A stretch of 64,000 nucleotides of DNA from assembly GCA_038380795.1 (NCBI GenBank), contig CM076260.1, forward strand, positions 9,068,033 to 9,132,032, in the 5' to 3' direction. The notes under the pieces were generated by a model, which was given only the letters and a program-made list of their open reading frames with translations, made no database searches and was not told the origin of the DNA. Source of the stretch: Pyrocephalus nanus. Taxonomy: Eukaryota; Chordata; Aves; Passeriformes; Tyrannidae. A program made the translations under genes and the position numbers. This document shows, one piece after another, positions 23,610-36,340 of this stretch. Positions within the stretch are counted from its first letter, which is position 1; the number at the start of each line of letters is the position of its first letter.

Positions 23610-25543
23610 CAGTGATACAGCCTCGCATTTCACTTCCCTGCATCTCAAGGAGCCCTTTGCTATTATGCCATTAGAGATAATGCAGAGCTTTGAATTGAAA
23701 CACTGCAGACACCAGTGGTGCATGACAACCTTTCTAGCCCATGAGCCGCCACCGTACAATGGGACCTGCTCAGCTGCACCAGCCCACGTTGAGAGGAGAT
23801 AATCAATTCTGTTGAGGACAGTGTCAAGCTGTAACACCTTCCCCAGCTGAGGAGCTGGAGGAGCTGTGTGCTTCTCCTCTGAGAAGATGGAAATGCATGC
23901 GTCATGACTGCAAATGTAAATACCCTCAGAAACAAAAATAAATACCCAAACCAGTTTGGGCATGGGATGCAGGGCGGCACTGCATGTGTTCTGGGAGTTG
24001 TTTGCATTTTGGAGCACAGGAGCTTGGGGGCAAAGGTGCTGTCATGAGTTTCTCATTTCAGAGCTCAGAATGGCTGCACACTCCATGGGAATGGGTATGC
24101 AGATATGTGGCCATCTAAGTCTTACAGCAAGCAATCAGTATTAAAGTATTTTAAATCTTTTATGAAAAATACAGAAGACAAGCAGATAAAGTACTTGTTA
24201 TGTAAAGTGTTCAAGGAGACTTTCATTTTAACAGCATCCATTATCCCCTTTTCTTTTAGCTGCAGAGCATCTTTATGGGAAAAATTCCCTGGTTGATAGT
24301 GTCTTTTTATACAGTATTAAGATGATATTAACTCCCCCTTTGGGAGAGAATAATAAAATAAAAAGCAGCTGAGATGGCTGGAGCTGTACTCATCTCTTTT
24401 ATTGGAATCTGGGCCTACTCCCTTGAAAATAAAACAGGACAAGCACATTCACAAAGGGAGAGGGTAAAATAGAAAGAAAAAAAAAAAAGCCAAAAAAAAA
24501 GAAAAAGCTTCTCTTTGTGCTGTTGACTCTGATTTGTAACCTTGCTGCTGGAGAAAGACAAGCACAGCCCATGGTCTTATCAGCCACTCCAAAAACTGGC
24601 AAGCTTAGACTCATGTTCACTACAGTACTAATAGCTGCCTTTCTGGTCAGAGGGTTAACAACAATAACAGCAAAAACCACAAAAACCAAACCAGTAAAAA
24701 GACACCAAAAACCAAACAAAAATAAATTAATATAATAGAAAAATAAATAAAAAAATTAAGAGGTTGGCCAAGCTAAGCCAGATCCTAATTAAACAGCAAA
24801 AGAGGGAAAAGGGAGGTTAAAGATGAGGAAGGCCAAGACTGAGTTACACTAAGGGCACAAGACTCATGCTGAAACCAGCTTTCAGGATCAAAGCTGGTGC
24901 AAGAAATGCTGCTTACACTCTTCCTCTGTGTCTCTCTTGTCCACTCAGCTCATACGTTTCTGTGGTTTCTCAGAATCAGAAGCGCAAAAGCATCACTGCA
25001 AATTCTGAGCTCCTAAAATATGGTAAACCTGGCAGCTGAAATGAAAACTGTTATTCCTTTCTGTTTTGTTGTCCTTCCAGCAGTACTGTCAAACTATCCC
25101 TGCCAAGAATGACAACTGGCATAATATCCCATCTTCTCATCCTTTTATTCATCTGTTAAAGCTAATTTTTTACACGCCACTGTTGCTCCATTGCTTTCTC
25201 ATCTTTGTTCTTCTAATTTACCAGAAAATTGGAATCATCATCCAAGCTATCAGGAGGCCTCCTTGTTTGGACTGGTTTTGTTATTTACATGTAACTTTTA
25301 TTTACTTTTGGAAACTATGTTTTATAACATGTTTTGCTGGTCTTTTACTGTCTTGAATGATGAAGACCATAGATTTTTTTAACACAGCCTGAGTGAAATA
25401 ATAATTTCAATATACTGTCCATGCACTCCTGGTACGGTGCACCAAAGATCAACTTCCAAGATGAGGAAAAATGGAATATTTAATTCATCTTCTGAAGGAC
25501 CCTGGCAGTGCTACGGGGAGAAACCACTTCACATTTATCTTAC
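23610..25543. other. No recognised gene
   Basis: The first 470 bases are GC-richer than the surroundings. The overlapping minus-strand frames there (141 and 114 codons) lack start context and domain resemblance. After 24.1 kb the sequence is AT-rich with A-rich runs at 24478-24505 and 24660-24730. Confidence 0.45.
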
Positions 25544-25642
25544 CTGCACGAAGTCTTCAAACAAAATAAGGTCTCTGTACTTGATCCACATCTGTTTGAA
25601 TTGTGCAGGGTCTGCCAGGATCTCTTTGTGAACCGTTTGGGT
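25544..25642 (-). other. Exon-like segment, probably broken
   Basis: The minus strand ends in a perfect donor (GTGCAG then GTAAGA). The frame ending in phase 0 reads TVHKEILADPAQFKQ, then MWIKYRDLILFEDFVQ: an acidic, amphipathic peptide that looks more protein-like than chance frames. However, a TGA lies three codons before this stretch, and no good AG acceptor lies between the stop and the peptide. The nearest (TTCACAAAG, within the peptide) has no pyrimidine tract. Either this is a decayed exon or retrocopy, or the resemblance is chance. An alternative frame open from an upstream TACAG acceptor ends in TGA before the donor. I recognise no family. Confidence 0.25.
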
Positions 25643-26446
25643 TCACCTCTGTATTTGTTCCTGAACATCCTAAGCACACCAAGCATGCTAGTTGCAGCAG
25701 GAATGGAAGAAATAGAACATCCCTGGATGAACATCCTATGGCCTGAAGTTTTGTGAGTCTCAGTCCACCTCTGAGGGGAAAAGTCATGTCTTTACATTTG
25801 AGAACAGGAAGATATTTTACATTAAAAAAACAGCAAAGTGTTTCTCTATGTTACAACTCGTCTGTTTTCTCGACTTATTGTCCATATCTTTATTATTTGT
25901 TATTACCTACTCCTATCCCCTGCTCCTGCCACAATGCATTTGTGTCCATCCCTAAGGAAGAAAAATAATTTTCTTCTGAATCTGGGTGAGGGTAAGAGTC
26001 TTGCTGAGGAAGGGACCCCACATGATGTGAGTACAAGTCTAACACATGGCAGTCAGATCTGGCCCCGGTTACAGGTAAGCCAGAGAAAAGTCAGAAGAGA
26101 AACAAAAGTATTAAAGAAGTTTTTTGCATCAGCCTTGAGGATGCCTGACTGGGGTAGGAGCTATCTGTTCACCTTATGCCAGGCACCGATATTCCCTGTG
26201 CCTGTGACATAGCACGGTAACAGGGAGAATGAGGGGTGGAGAGTGTACAACAGTGTCTATAAAAGGGTTTGTACAATGGGGTCTATCTATCCTGGTTCAT
26301 GTAACCCTTTAGCAGAGCTGAGTTTGATTTCTGTCCATGGAGTATATATTTCTAAGGGAAGGAAAGAATGGAGAACAGACACAAAACTCATGGGGCTCTA
26401 GATACTGTTCTATACAGTGCCAATGAACTCTACAATGTCTGAATAA

Positions 26447-26463
26447 ACAAACAAACAAACAAA
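26447..26463. repeat. (AAAC)n microsatellite
   Basis: Four AAAC units in tandem. Confidence 0.85.
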
Positions 26464-27803
26464 AATGCAACAGCAAACCTCGAAGAGACAGTTTTATACT
26501 ACATTGGACACATACACTGCAGAGAGTTTAGACAGTGCTGTGCAAAGCATCACTCAACAAGTTACAGATGGATTGATATATGAGATTTATTGTTCCTCTG
26601 CGGTGCCACTGTTGCCTGATTTCAGAGGCAGGTTTAGGCAGCTCAGATGCTTTGTTGGGAGCTACGTAGCTGATTTTTTAGTGAAGTTGATTTCAAATTG
26701 ACAAAGCATATCTCATTCTTCTTCTAAGCAGATCTTCAAAGAGCCGCCAATTAGTCTCCACAACTCTCAGGGATGTTATGTCCTACACATAGTAAATATT
26801 TTTCTGTGAAAATGCAATCCCACTATTCTAAAACACAAAGTTATTAGAAGATTCAAGTGGTTGTATATTTCTTCCTTTACATCTAGTATAGAAAAAAGCA
26901 AATTCTATTTCAGGCATGATGTTTAAAAAATATCTTTCCACCTTTGTGCCAACCATTGAATAATTGTTTGAGTTTTCCAGTCAAGTGCTTCAGTGCTGAA
27001 TCATTTTCCTATCTTTTAAAGACTTAGAGTTGGAGCAACAGTCTTTAATCACTTTGTAGTGTGGTATATTATTTAAGTATTTCTGGTGAGTAAGACTTTT
27101 AATATATATACCTTTATCACTGTTTCTTGTTCAAAAGAGACTAATAATGATTCAAAATGGGATGGTCATCTTCTAAAAATAGCCTGGTTTTCTTATGGGC
27201 TTTAGCAGTTGTTTTCTTTCTCTCATAGATCTACTTTACAGTAAATAAATAGGAATTAAGGGAAAGCAGGAAGGCAGATCCAGGAGTAGGTCTGGATCAT
27301 GTGGTACATTTTGTGTTACTACAAATGACTGGTATAAAACGGGGCATTGCATGACTGTGTCCCAGTATCCACTTTAAAAGACAGAGGGAGTCAGTAAACA
27401 AGAATGGGTCAAATGCATTTATTTACTTTTAAGGGTAAAAAGGAAGCTAAACAAAAATGCTAATCATGTAGTAACATTTTATTAATTTCTTGTTTACCTT
27501 GGTTGTCAAATTGAAAATCAGTTTTAGCTGGTAGCTGCAGAGAGAAAGAAGTGAAAATAAACATGGAGTAACATGAGGAAGGGACAGACAGCTGAGGGAG
27601 GTAGGGCCTCTGTGAGACCCTCTGAACATACAAACTATGATTGTTCCTGTCTCATTTCTGTCCAGAGGCTGTATTTTTGGGTTGGCTAACTCCTGTCATT
27701 CCTGTTTCTTTAACCACACAGTAAAGAGACTCACCCTTTAGTAGGTGCTTTTAGTTTCTATGTTTCTTTTTTTTTAACACAGACTTAGAAACTATGTGTT
27801 ATT

Positions 27804-27900
27804 AAAAAAAAAAAAAAAAAAAAAAACAAAACCCACAAACAAACCACAAAACAAAACCAAAACCAAAAACAAACCAACAACAACAAAAAAAAAACCCAAA
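27804..27900. repeat. Poly-A with degenerate A/C tail
   Basis: Twenty-three A residues followed by about 70 bases made almost only of A and C ('caaaacccacaaacaaacca' and similar). It looks like an aged poly-A tail, but no body of an mRNA or LINE is recognisable on its 5' side. Confidence 0.85.
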
Positions 27901-28144
27901 GTAAAAATTAGCAACATGACTTGTTCCAATGCATATTTCAGTATTTGCCTTTTTATTCTTCTTTATTTGGCATCCTTACTTGAATAAATTTAGGGAGGTT
28001 GTTCAGGAAAAGATCATACAGTCAGACTCATTACTTATTTGAGTGATTAAAAAAGCTTCCTTAGCAAATCTTCAGCTGTTGGGACTTTGACATGCTTCAG
28101 AGACCTTTCTTCAACCCATGCAGGTTTGCTGAACTGAAATTAAT

Positions 28145-28215
28145 TGCTGAGGGCCATGATCCAATTCGTGTTGAAGTCAATGGAAGTCACTCCAATTATT
28201 TCAACCAGATCAGCA
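28145..28215. repeat. Possible ancient sauropsid interspersed repeat
   Basis: It contains 'gccatgatccaatt', then 'gaagtcaatggaagtcact', then 'gatctggtcc'. The arrangement (a 'gatcca' end, a 'gaagtcaatgg' core and a roughly inverted 'ggatctggtcc' end) resembles old MITE-like repeats widespread in birds, turtles and crocodilians. Family unnamed. Confidence 0.35.
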
Positions 28216-31200
28216 GGATCTGGTCCATAAGTCATTGAGCACCTGAAGTTCTGCAAATGTTAACTCTCTCCTAATGTACAAAACACATTCAGTAGCAAGG
28301 AACAGGCTGCAAAAGGGGTGAGGGAGTATGGAGTGTTATGTATACAGCACTTAATTAAACACATCACTCTATTCTGTCATAAACTATTTCCCGCACTGTG
28401 TTGTTCACATTACTCATAGGAGACTTAGGATTCTGAAAACCCCCACAAAATGTCCCAGCTGTTCTATATACTGTTTCTTATAGTACTTGTCACTGTGTGT
28501 GGGAAGGGTAATTAGCCTAAAGAACGTTACATTTCACTGCCAAATGCTAAATGTTGGTATTATAAATTTATAAATGTAAATAACAAATTTAGAAACAGTA
28601 GGAGACAGAGAGATATTCTTTACAGAGGTATTTCACTAAGGGACTGAATGGCCCAGGCAATTATTACAAGATACCTTAAAGTAGTCTTTTCCAGTTCTCT
28701 AGTGTCTAACAAAGCAGTATCTAACTGTGATGGGAGGTATTTGAGGACTTAATGTGGTAGATCTGACTGCACACAGAAATAGTCCTGTCTTTTCTTGGTC
28801 ACACACTACTATTCATAAAAAGCCTAATTCCTTGGTGAATGCCATGTTCTTGAAATGGCTGAAATATGGAATTCCTGTACAGTAAGACATTTCAGTTTTT
28901 CTAAGAAAAGTATCTCAAGTTATAATGAAAAAGAAGAATATTACTCAGTTTTCAGTAGTTTTCTGGGTTTTTTTTGTGTGTGGAATTTGTTTTGTTTGTT
29001 TGTTTTTATTTGCTTGTTTAAAATAGAATCAGCCTTCCATGATTTCACTCTTTAAAATCAACCTTGAACTTATACTTTTCAGCTACTCCCAGTCTCTCTC
29101 TTGTTCCAAAAATGTTAACTGATCTTTCACAGCTTGTGAAAGGTTTTGGCAAGTTAAATAGAGCTGAGTATTTCAGAGTCAGGGAACACTCTGGCTACAG
29201 GAAATCCACAGCTCAAACTCAGCTACTTCAGACTCTAGGTATCACTTATGCAGAAACAGAAGAGTAACTCAGAAACCTCTGCTCCAGCAATCAAACCCAT
29301 GGCTTGAAATCTTCTGACTCTGCAAAAGCCTGTTGGGAAGTTTTGGAGTCCATTGACAAAAGTTTGATGAACCTCTCCCAAACATGTGGATTTTGAAGTT
29401 TATCGTTCAACAAGAGGTAAACTGGATCTTTCAGACTGGTAAATCACTTCTCTGGAAATGAAATTATTTAGAAATGTTTTTCACTCAGAAAATGTCCATG
29501 TGTAGCCTTTTCTATTATGTGATCCTAACTTTATAGGATTAAACAACAAAAAATCTTTGTGACCACCAACAATGGCCTTTGCACTTAGACCAACTTTGCC
29601 TTATTTTCCAGTATCAGACCTTATTACAATTCAGGGATGGAAGTATTGATGGCTTTTCTGAGTAAATATTTCATTTAATTGAGTAATTCTGATTTCTTGA
29701 GTAGTTTCTCAGAGTGCTTTTCCTAGAGGACAAAGAACTCTGGGCAGAAAAAGAAGACCAAGAAGTGTTTCACACAATTTTTAGGAAGCAGTTTTAAGCC
29801 ATTGGTCATCAGAATTTCCCTTCAACAACATCACAGCTCAAAAAACCCAATAAACCTGGATCGTCAGTTATCCCTTTAAAGGAGAGGACAGTCAAAGACT
29901 TGGGTTTGCATTTTGCTTTTCTTTATTTATTTTATTTCATTTATTAAAATTCTTACTGCAGTCAGGATTTTGAAAATGAGAATCCTGGCTACTTAAAACA
30001 CATGCAATTATTACTGTGGCTTTTTAATGGAAAAATGCAGGTGTATTGTTTTGTACTTATTCATCTGGAGAAAAAGCTTTTCTCAGCATCATGACAATTA
30101 TTTACGAGATGAAAATTACTAAGTATTCATCTCATTTTTCCAGCTGTCAGTTTTCTTCACTGTCTTTTTCTCCTTGCAGAAAGTGAACATGTCCAGTATG
30201 GCTTACAGTTCTCTCCTTAAGACCAAGTACAGAAGAAACAACTAAAAATCTGTTACCCAAGTGTGAAAAATGTCTCAAACTGTTTACACAAACTTATCAC
30301 ATGAGTTTCTTGTCACTGTAACAGAATTTTCACATGAAAGTTGGTCTAGAACACATTTCTCGTTGATACTACTGTATGCAAATAACTTGCAGCATTATTA
30401 ACTGATTTGCTAAGGTTTTAAACAGATATTCCCGAAATTAGATGTTTTGATTACAGATAATAGAGTACACCATAATGAAAAGATAGAGCTTTCCAATTGT
30501 ATTAGTTGCAAAACACTGACAAGCAAAACTGTACATTTAGAATGAATTTTAAGATACGGTACAAAAAATTGAGTAATGTACTTGAACTCCCTCATTTAAA
30601 TGTTAGCTGAATATCTATGAGAAGCATCTTTAGTTCTTAATAATACGTTCCAAGTAAAATTTGCCCATTGAAAGCTAAGCTATATCACTATACAGTGATA
30701 AAAACTTCTGGTCCTACCTATGGTGTTACATTGCAAAGATTCATACTAGCAAACTTTCCTGCCTACGTTCTTGTTATTTTACTTACTGATAATACAGGAC
30801 CAAATATTTACAATAAAGAAAAACCTGCGTTTTTTTTTTTTTTTTTTTTTGCAAAAGCCATTCTTTACAATAGAATGTAAAGATTCTTTACATGAGGAAA
30901 AACTTCTGTGATTCAGGAAAGTGCTATTCTCCTCTGGGAAGTTTGAGGATGACAAGTATGAACAAGCACATAAATACCCACGTATTAGATATTCACTTGC
31001 ATTTTCTGATGGTCCCATCAAAATGTAGCTCCCAGTTGATGTAGGAACATAAAAGTTTGTCTAGCCACATAGAAGTAATCATCTTTTCTATAATTAATGA
31101 CTGCTATCTTCAAAATTTCCTCCTTTTTTAAGAAAATGATAACATATTTTGGTGCAGAATTAGTTCAGTTTTAATAGCCATATCTATTATCTGGCATATC

Positions 31201-32964
31201 TATTTTACTGCATAAAAATTACCTACAAGATTACACATTTTGGATCCCATTAATGATCCGTGGATATCTCTGGAAATCACTCAGGAGTTTGCTCACACAG
31301 GATTTATGTTGCATTCCAGTGGTTTATGGGAAGACTTGGATGCCCACAGTGTATATCACAGACATCACCACAAGGCAGCATGCAGCTACTGATATGGTAT
31401 ATTGTCCTCTATGGGCATAAATAAGTACAAGACTTTGAAGGGTATGCAGTAGAAATAATTTTATGTTCTATAAACTTTTGATGACACTTTGAGCCCAATA
31501 TTGTAGCTCTCTATTGTTTTTTTTCTAAAATAACCCCTTACAAAATATCACAATGGGGGATGTTTTTCTTCAAGATAACTAAGATAGTTACCCCTGTGTA
31601 ACTTCACTCCTGCAAGTGAAACTTGAAGAATTTTCATAGGCCTAAGCTACCAAAATAATGGAGTAAAAGAAAAGAGAGTGAGTATTAATACATTTTCATG
31701 CTAAGAGTGACCTGTTTATCAAAGGGAGCTATCCCAGCTACATAGGTCATTGTGAAATACCTTCCCATTTTACTTCCCTTATTCTTAAATTTTCTTTTCT
31801 TCATAAGTAGACTTAATATCAAAGTTATGCATCTACTTAAATGCTTCACAAGCCTGAAGACCTATTTAACCTGAAAGTAATTCAGGAAAATCTGAAACAC
31901 TCAGAGAAAGAAAAGCTGGAATCAACAGGGTTCTTTGCTTTCACACTGTATAAATTTATGCTGAAACATGGGCACTGACATTTCATTCTTAGCTGTTGTC
32001 ACACAATACTGCATAGCAGATCAAATGCAGCAATTAAAAATGTTTTGAAACTGCAACTCCTACTCCATAAATTACCGTAGTCTTTTGTTACAGAACAACC
32101 GAGTCAACTTCCTGTTTGCACTTAAACTATTCACAGCTTCAGCCGATGTCCTGCAGTGTCTTTTCCAAAGGTCACACCACAGTTTTCGATTCACACATTT
32201 GATTAAAAATATAAGAATCACAGTGTCCTGGGAAATGATCTGCAGTAAAAATACATTGAACTACCTGCTGTTTCCAGAATAAACCAGGTTCCTGCCTCTT
32301 TTCCCCTTTCAGTTAGCATTGAAAAAAGAGGAGGTTATATGCATGTCTGCAGAAATCACACAGCTAAACTAAGAAATTAAAAGTGAAGTATTTGGTTTAT
32401 GTTTTTGGTTTTGGTTTTTGGTTTTTTTTTCAGAGCACAGATTCCGTAACAGATAAAAATATGTTCAGTGTAAAATACAATTAAGGAAAACCAAGGACAG
32501 AAAAACAAGAGCACTTAGATTTTATGAGGAGTAAGATCTCACATTCTTCTTCAACTGCTGCAACACTCTTTTGCACAATTTTCTTCAGACTATATTGTCA
32601 TAACTTTCCTTACTGATGAGTGTCCTCCCTGAAGTCCTATTTGCATTTTATGGAGTTACTGTGGAAGAGACTCTGCAGACAGAATCTACGTCATCTTTCC
32701 TTTCTCTCAAGCTCACATCCCTCAGTATGTGTGGTAAGATAATTAAATGTCTATTCCTGTTATCAATAGCCTTAATACTTTGATGTCCAACAACCAGAGA
32801 TTTTGCAGCAGCATTTGCAGCATATGAGGGCAAAATTCTGGCTGTGAGTGAGTGGGATACAGGAAAAAATGCCATAGCGAAATACATCTCTGTCAAATTA
32901 TAAACTCCTTTGAGAATTCTTTTCCATTTTCAATTTGGGAACTGCATTTTACGCAAGATTAAAA
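28216..32964. other. AT-rich DNA without recognised genes
   Basis: It holds a poly-T run at 30830-30850. A minus-strand open frame at 32648-32896 starts near a pyrimidine-rich AG but has no donor and no recognised domain. Nothing else is recognisable. Confidence 0.45.
30830..30850. repeat. Poly-T run (21 bases)
   Basis: An uninterrupted T run. It could be the tail of a minus-strand retrocopy, but no body is recognisable. Confidence 0.9.
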
Positions 32965-33040
32965 ATCTAAAGCAAGGTTATTATATTGTCTAAATTTAAA
33001 TCAAGGTTATTCTAATCTAAAGTAAGATTATTATATTGTC
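32965..33040. repeat. 50-base-period duplication
   Basis: 'atctaaagcaaggttatta' at 32965 recurs as 'atctaaagtaagattatta' at 33015, both followed by 'tattgtc'. An intermediate 'atcaaggttattcta' suggests a small, decayed tandem array. Confidence 0.8.
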
Positions 33041-35099
33041 CAAAAGAGATGTTCACACCAAACCAGATGACTAAATTTAAAAACTGAGCTCTTTGCTGTA
33101 TTTTCATCTTTCCTGTTGTTCAAGGAAACATTAAAGCAGAATCTCCTAAGGAGGAGATATCCAATTGGGAGAGTGAGGAAGTGGGGTGAAAGTGTATTTT
33201 CACAGCTCAAAGACTGACCTGGGGGAAGATTCCTTGCAGGCTCTGCTTCACGAAGGAAGATTTGGATACAAGAAGAACTGGAAAATCCTGACTAGACTTT
33301 ACCCAGACCCTGTAGTTACACAAAGAAAAACATGGAATGTGATGTTGAGACAGTTTGTAACAGACTGGTGAGCATTTTGAGTGGGAATGGGCCAAGTTTT
33401 AAGAGCAGATCTAACACATGTTCTCTGAAATGTAAATTGGATTAAAAACTGTTCCTTTTTACTAACTCTACTGTGAAATGACATTCTGGTTTATTAGCAA
33501 TGCAGGTCCTGACTAAAATTTAGTATGATTTTTATCTTAAGAGTGACTCTGTGGGGAACTTTACATTTCTTTGATGATTTTCATTATAGCTTTAGCTATA
33601 TTTAAACTGAATTTTCATGTACATAGAACGTCACATTCTTTTAAGCACAAAGATGTCAGGACAGACTGAAATATCTCTTTGTGTGCCCTTGCTTTGACTA
33701 TAGGCTTGGACCATTGGAAAAGAAAATAGATCCAAGTACAGGTAAACAAGCAGTGGCTCAGATTGAGTCAAATCAGCTTCTAGAAATGTATATTACTGCC
33801 AATTTTGGCTTCCAGTGATAATTTGACCCCTTCAGTTACACTTATCAGTCCTGATATGGGACCTGTCAGCACAAAACTCTGCAAAATATCCTTCACCAGG
33901 CCTCCTTTTATCTGGATTGGAGCTGAAGCACACATTTTCATAATGAATATTGTTAAGCTGATGGACGAGACGTTAACACAATCATTTACATGGGTACTCA
34001 GGGAAGCAAATGTAGTGATTTACGTGATCTACTCTAATGGTTCCATTACAGTGCTGAACACTGGCAAAGTATGCACTGCCCCTTTCAGGATCTTTGCCTC
34101 AGAAGAAAAATAACTCTGAGTATTGATATTCTAGCCTAAATAACTGTTCTTATAAGTTATTCTCCTAAAAAGTTCTTTTTTTTTCATTGCCATTAAATAT
34201 ATTTTCTTTGGTCAACATAAAATCTCAAATTGCAATATTGGAAAAAAGAAGCCTTGCAATCCTCTGCTTTTATATTCTCACAACTTAAAAATAGCCACAG
34301 CAATCTTTTTTGCCACTATATTTTCTGAAACTATACTGTATAACAACACTACATCGTTTTGATAGCTTACAATTGCAAGTATGTTTTCCTGATCCAATTT
34401 CAACTTGATATTTCTGCAATAGATCATATCACAAAAGCGTAGTCTGAGCAAAGACTTAGCATAATTCCTATATTTAGGGTTCTGTCAACAGATGTTGAAA
34501 ATACAAAGAAACTACTTTGAAAATAGAAGTCAAGGTAAATGGACATTTGTCTATCAAGCCTGAAAATATGTCTGGCTACCTGGCTTGCCAGCAGTCGCAT
34601 ACATTACTGTCCTTGAACTGCAGCTGTAAATGCACCAGCATACAGTCAAGCTGCCCAAAGAAATAAATCAGTCTGAAAGTAACCTACTTCTTTCTTTCAA
34701 ATTACCATTAATATCATTTTGCTTTTGCAAGATTAATGCACCTTAGCAGACAAAGATACAGTGAAACCAATTGTCTTGTCTGTGCTCCAGCTTTTAGTCA
34801 TGTTACTGTCTTTTTCTGCATTACTTATGTATGTATATGTTTCCAAGCAAATTTAGAGCTCAGATGTACACAGTGCAGAAGACAGGGCAGATACAGATGA
34901 AGTAGCAAAGTATCTTTCCTAATACTTTCCTTCTAAGATAAGGGGAAACCCCTATAGTTAAGAGAATGTCTCTTCCCAATGAAAACTAAAGCTAATGGGA
35001 TTTATTTTTTTTCCTGAGAAAGAAGAAAAATACCATAGCATAAGGAGAACCCCATCCCAAAACTTCATGGGTGCAGTGGTTCTTTTTAATGAATAGTAG
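33041..35099. other. AT-rich DNA without recognised genes
   Basis: A 102-codon plus-strand frame (33805-34113) shows no start context, splice signals or known domain. No repeats were recognised. Confidence 0.45.
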
Positions 35100-36340
35100 G
35101 TGGATTTTTAGACAGTTCTGGTTCCTACTGTCCCAGTACTGCCACTGTGCAGTCCTAGGTCAGGGCTCTGCCACTGGAAAAGTCTCTTTAATCAAGTAAA
35201 GCTCAATATATGCCAGAACCTTCACTCTTAAGAACAATCCCAGAAACAGACATTTTCTCACCTAGTTTCCTACCTTAATGCCACTGTGCTTCGAGCACTT
35301 TTCCATGTTTTTCAGCTCTGCCTGCTTCCCTACTTGAAGTGCAAAATGAGCACACCCCTGCTTGAGGTCAACATGTATAGCAGTGAAGAATTACCTGCGC
35401 CTTCACAGAGCCTTGCCTGGCTCCAAAGCTCACAGCCCTAAAGCTGGAATTCACAAAGTTTTATGGGGTTTACTTCCAGACTGCTTTTTGTGAAACAAAT
35501 ACTAGAAGGACAAGCTCCTATGATGGGATTCAGCTGAACAAGTTCAGAGCAAGAATTTAGTTCAGGCTTAAGGACACCTAAATGAAGATGCCTAAAGGGG
35601 CACTTGGGGCCTCACCTCCCCTGGTGCTTTATGAAGAACTGCTCAATAGATTTCAGCCTGCCAGACATGGGGAATAGACTGGACATGCAGTGCTATTTGA
35701 GAAGTTCTGCGGTGTCCAAGACATCCTTATTCAGCTGACAGATACAACACAGGACCTGCAGAAGATCCTGTGCAGAATCAACCTGCTGCAAGGTGGAATG
35801 TACCAGCTCCAACAGCAATAGGCACTGTCATGTGAACAATTACATTCATTCCTACTTTAGAGTGATGTGAACTTGCCTCCACACTCCAGTGGCTGCACTG
35901 ATTAGACTTCTGCCGGCTATAATTGGTGCCTTGGACCCTTGCACAGGTGATGGACACCTGTGTTTCAGTGTTGACATACGTGTCTGCACATAGATTCCTA
36001 AATTTACATGTCTAAACTGGTGAGCTGCTCCCATTGCTGTATCTAAATTACTCACATGAAGCTCTCTTTAAGATAAGTCAGGAGGGAGATGTAGTTCTAA
36101 AGTGAAATTCACCCTGTCTCAGTGTGCTAATTCAGAACTTATACTGGCCTATTTATCTCCACTGACTTCTAGGGACCTTTGGATAAATCCAGGGTGAGAC
36201 AGTTAGGTGGGGGACATATGAGGGATTCCATTCTCAAAACACAGATTTGTCATTTTGTGCCCTGTGGCTTTCCTGCCTTATCTCCAGGTGCTGATGTGGA
36301 AGAGTAAGTTTTCTGTGCCAAATCCTGAAGTCACATGTGA
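35100..36340. other. GC-richer block, probably an old unidentified repeat
   Basis: Base composition rises clearly above the flanks for about 1.2 kb. The block contains words such as 'ggacacctaaatgaag', 'gatgcctaaagg', 'gattcctaaatttacatg' and 'ctccactgacttctagg'. These recall old sauropsid elements with 'ggtgcctaaat' motifs and a 'cattgacttc' core. No coding frame is recognisable, and the boundaries are estimates from composition. Confidence 0.3.

Larger units (their letters stand above)
25643..28144. other. AT-rich DNA without recognised genes
   Basis: It includes an (AAAC)n run at 26447-26463 and a long A-rich tract at 27804-27900. A 124-codon plus-strand frame (25838-26212) has a GTAAGC donor-like site at 26078 but no acceptor or recognised domain. 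Confidence 0.45.

Noticed and set aside
23592..24017. Two overlapping minus-strand frames of 141 and 114 codons
   Set aside because: They fall in a GC-richer stretch next to an unrecognised repeat. Two frames open over the same bases argues for few stops from composition rather than coding.
32648..32896. 82-codon minus-strand open frame starting near a pyrimidine-rich AG
   Set aside because: No donor or polyadenylation signal suits it as an internal or last exon, and the peptide resembles no family I know.
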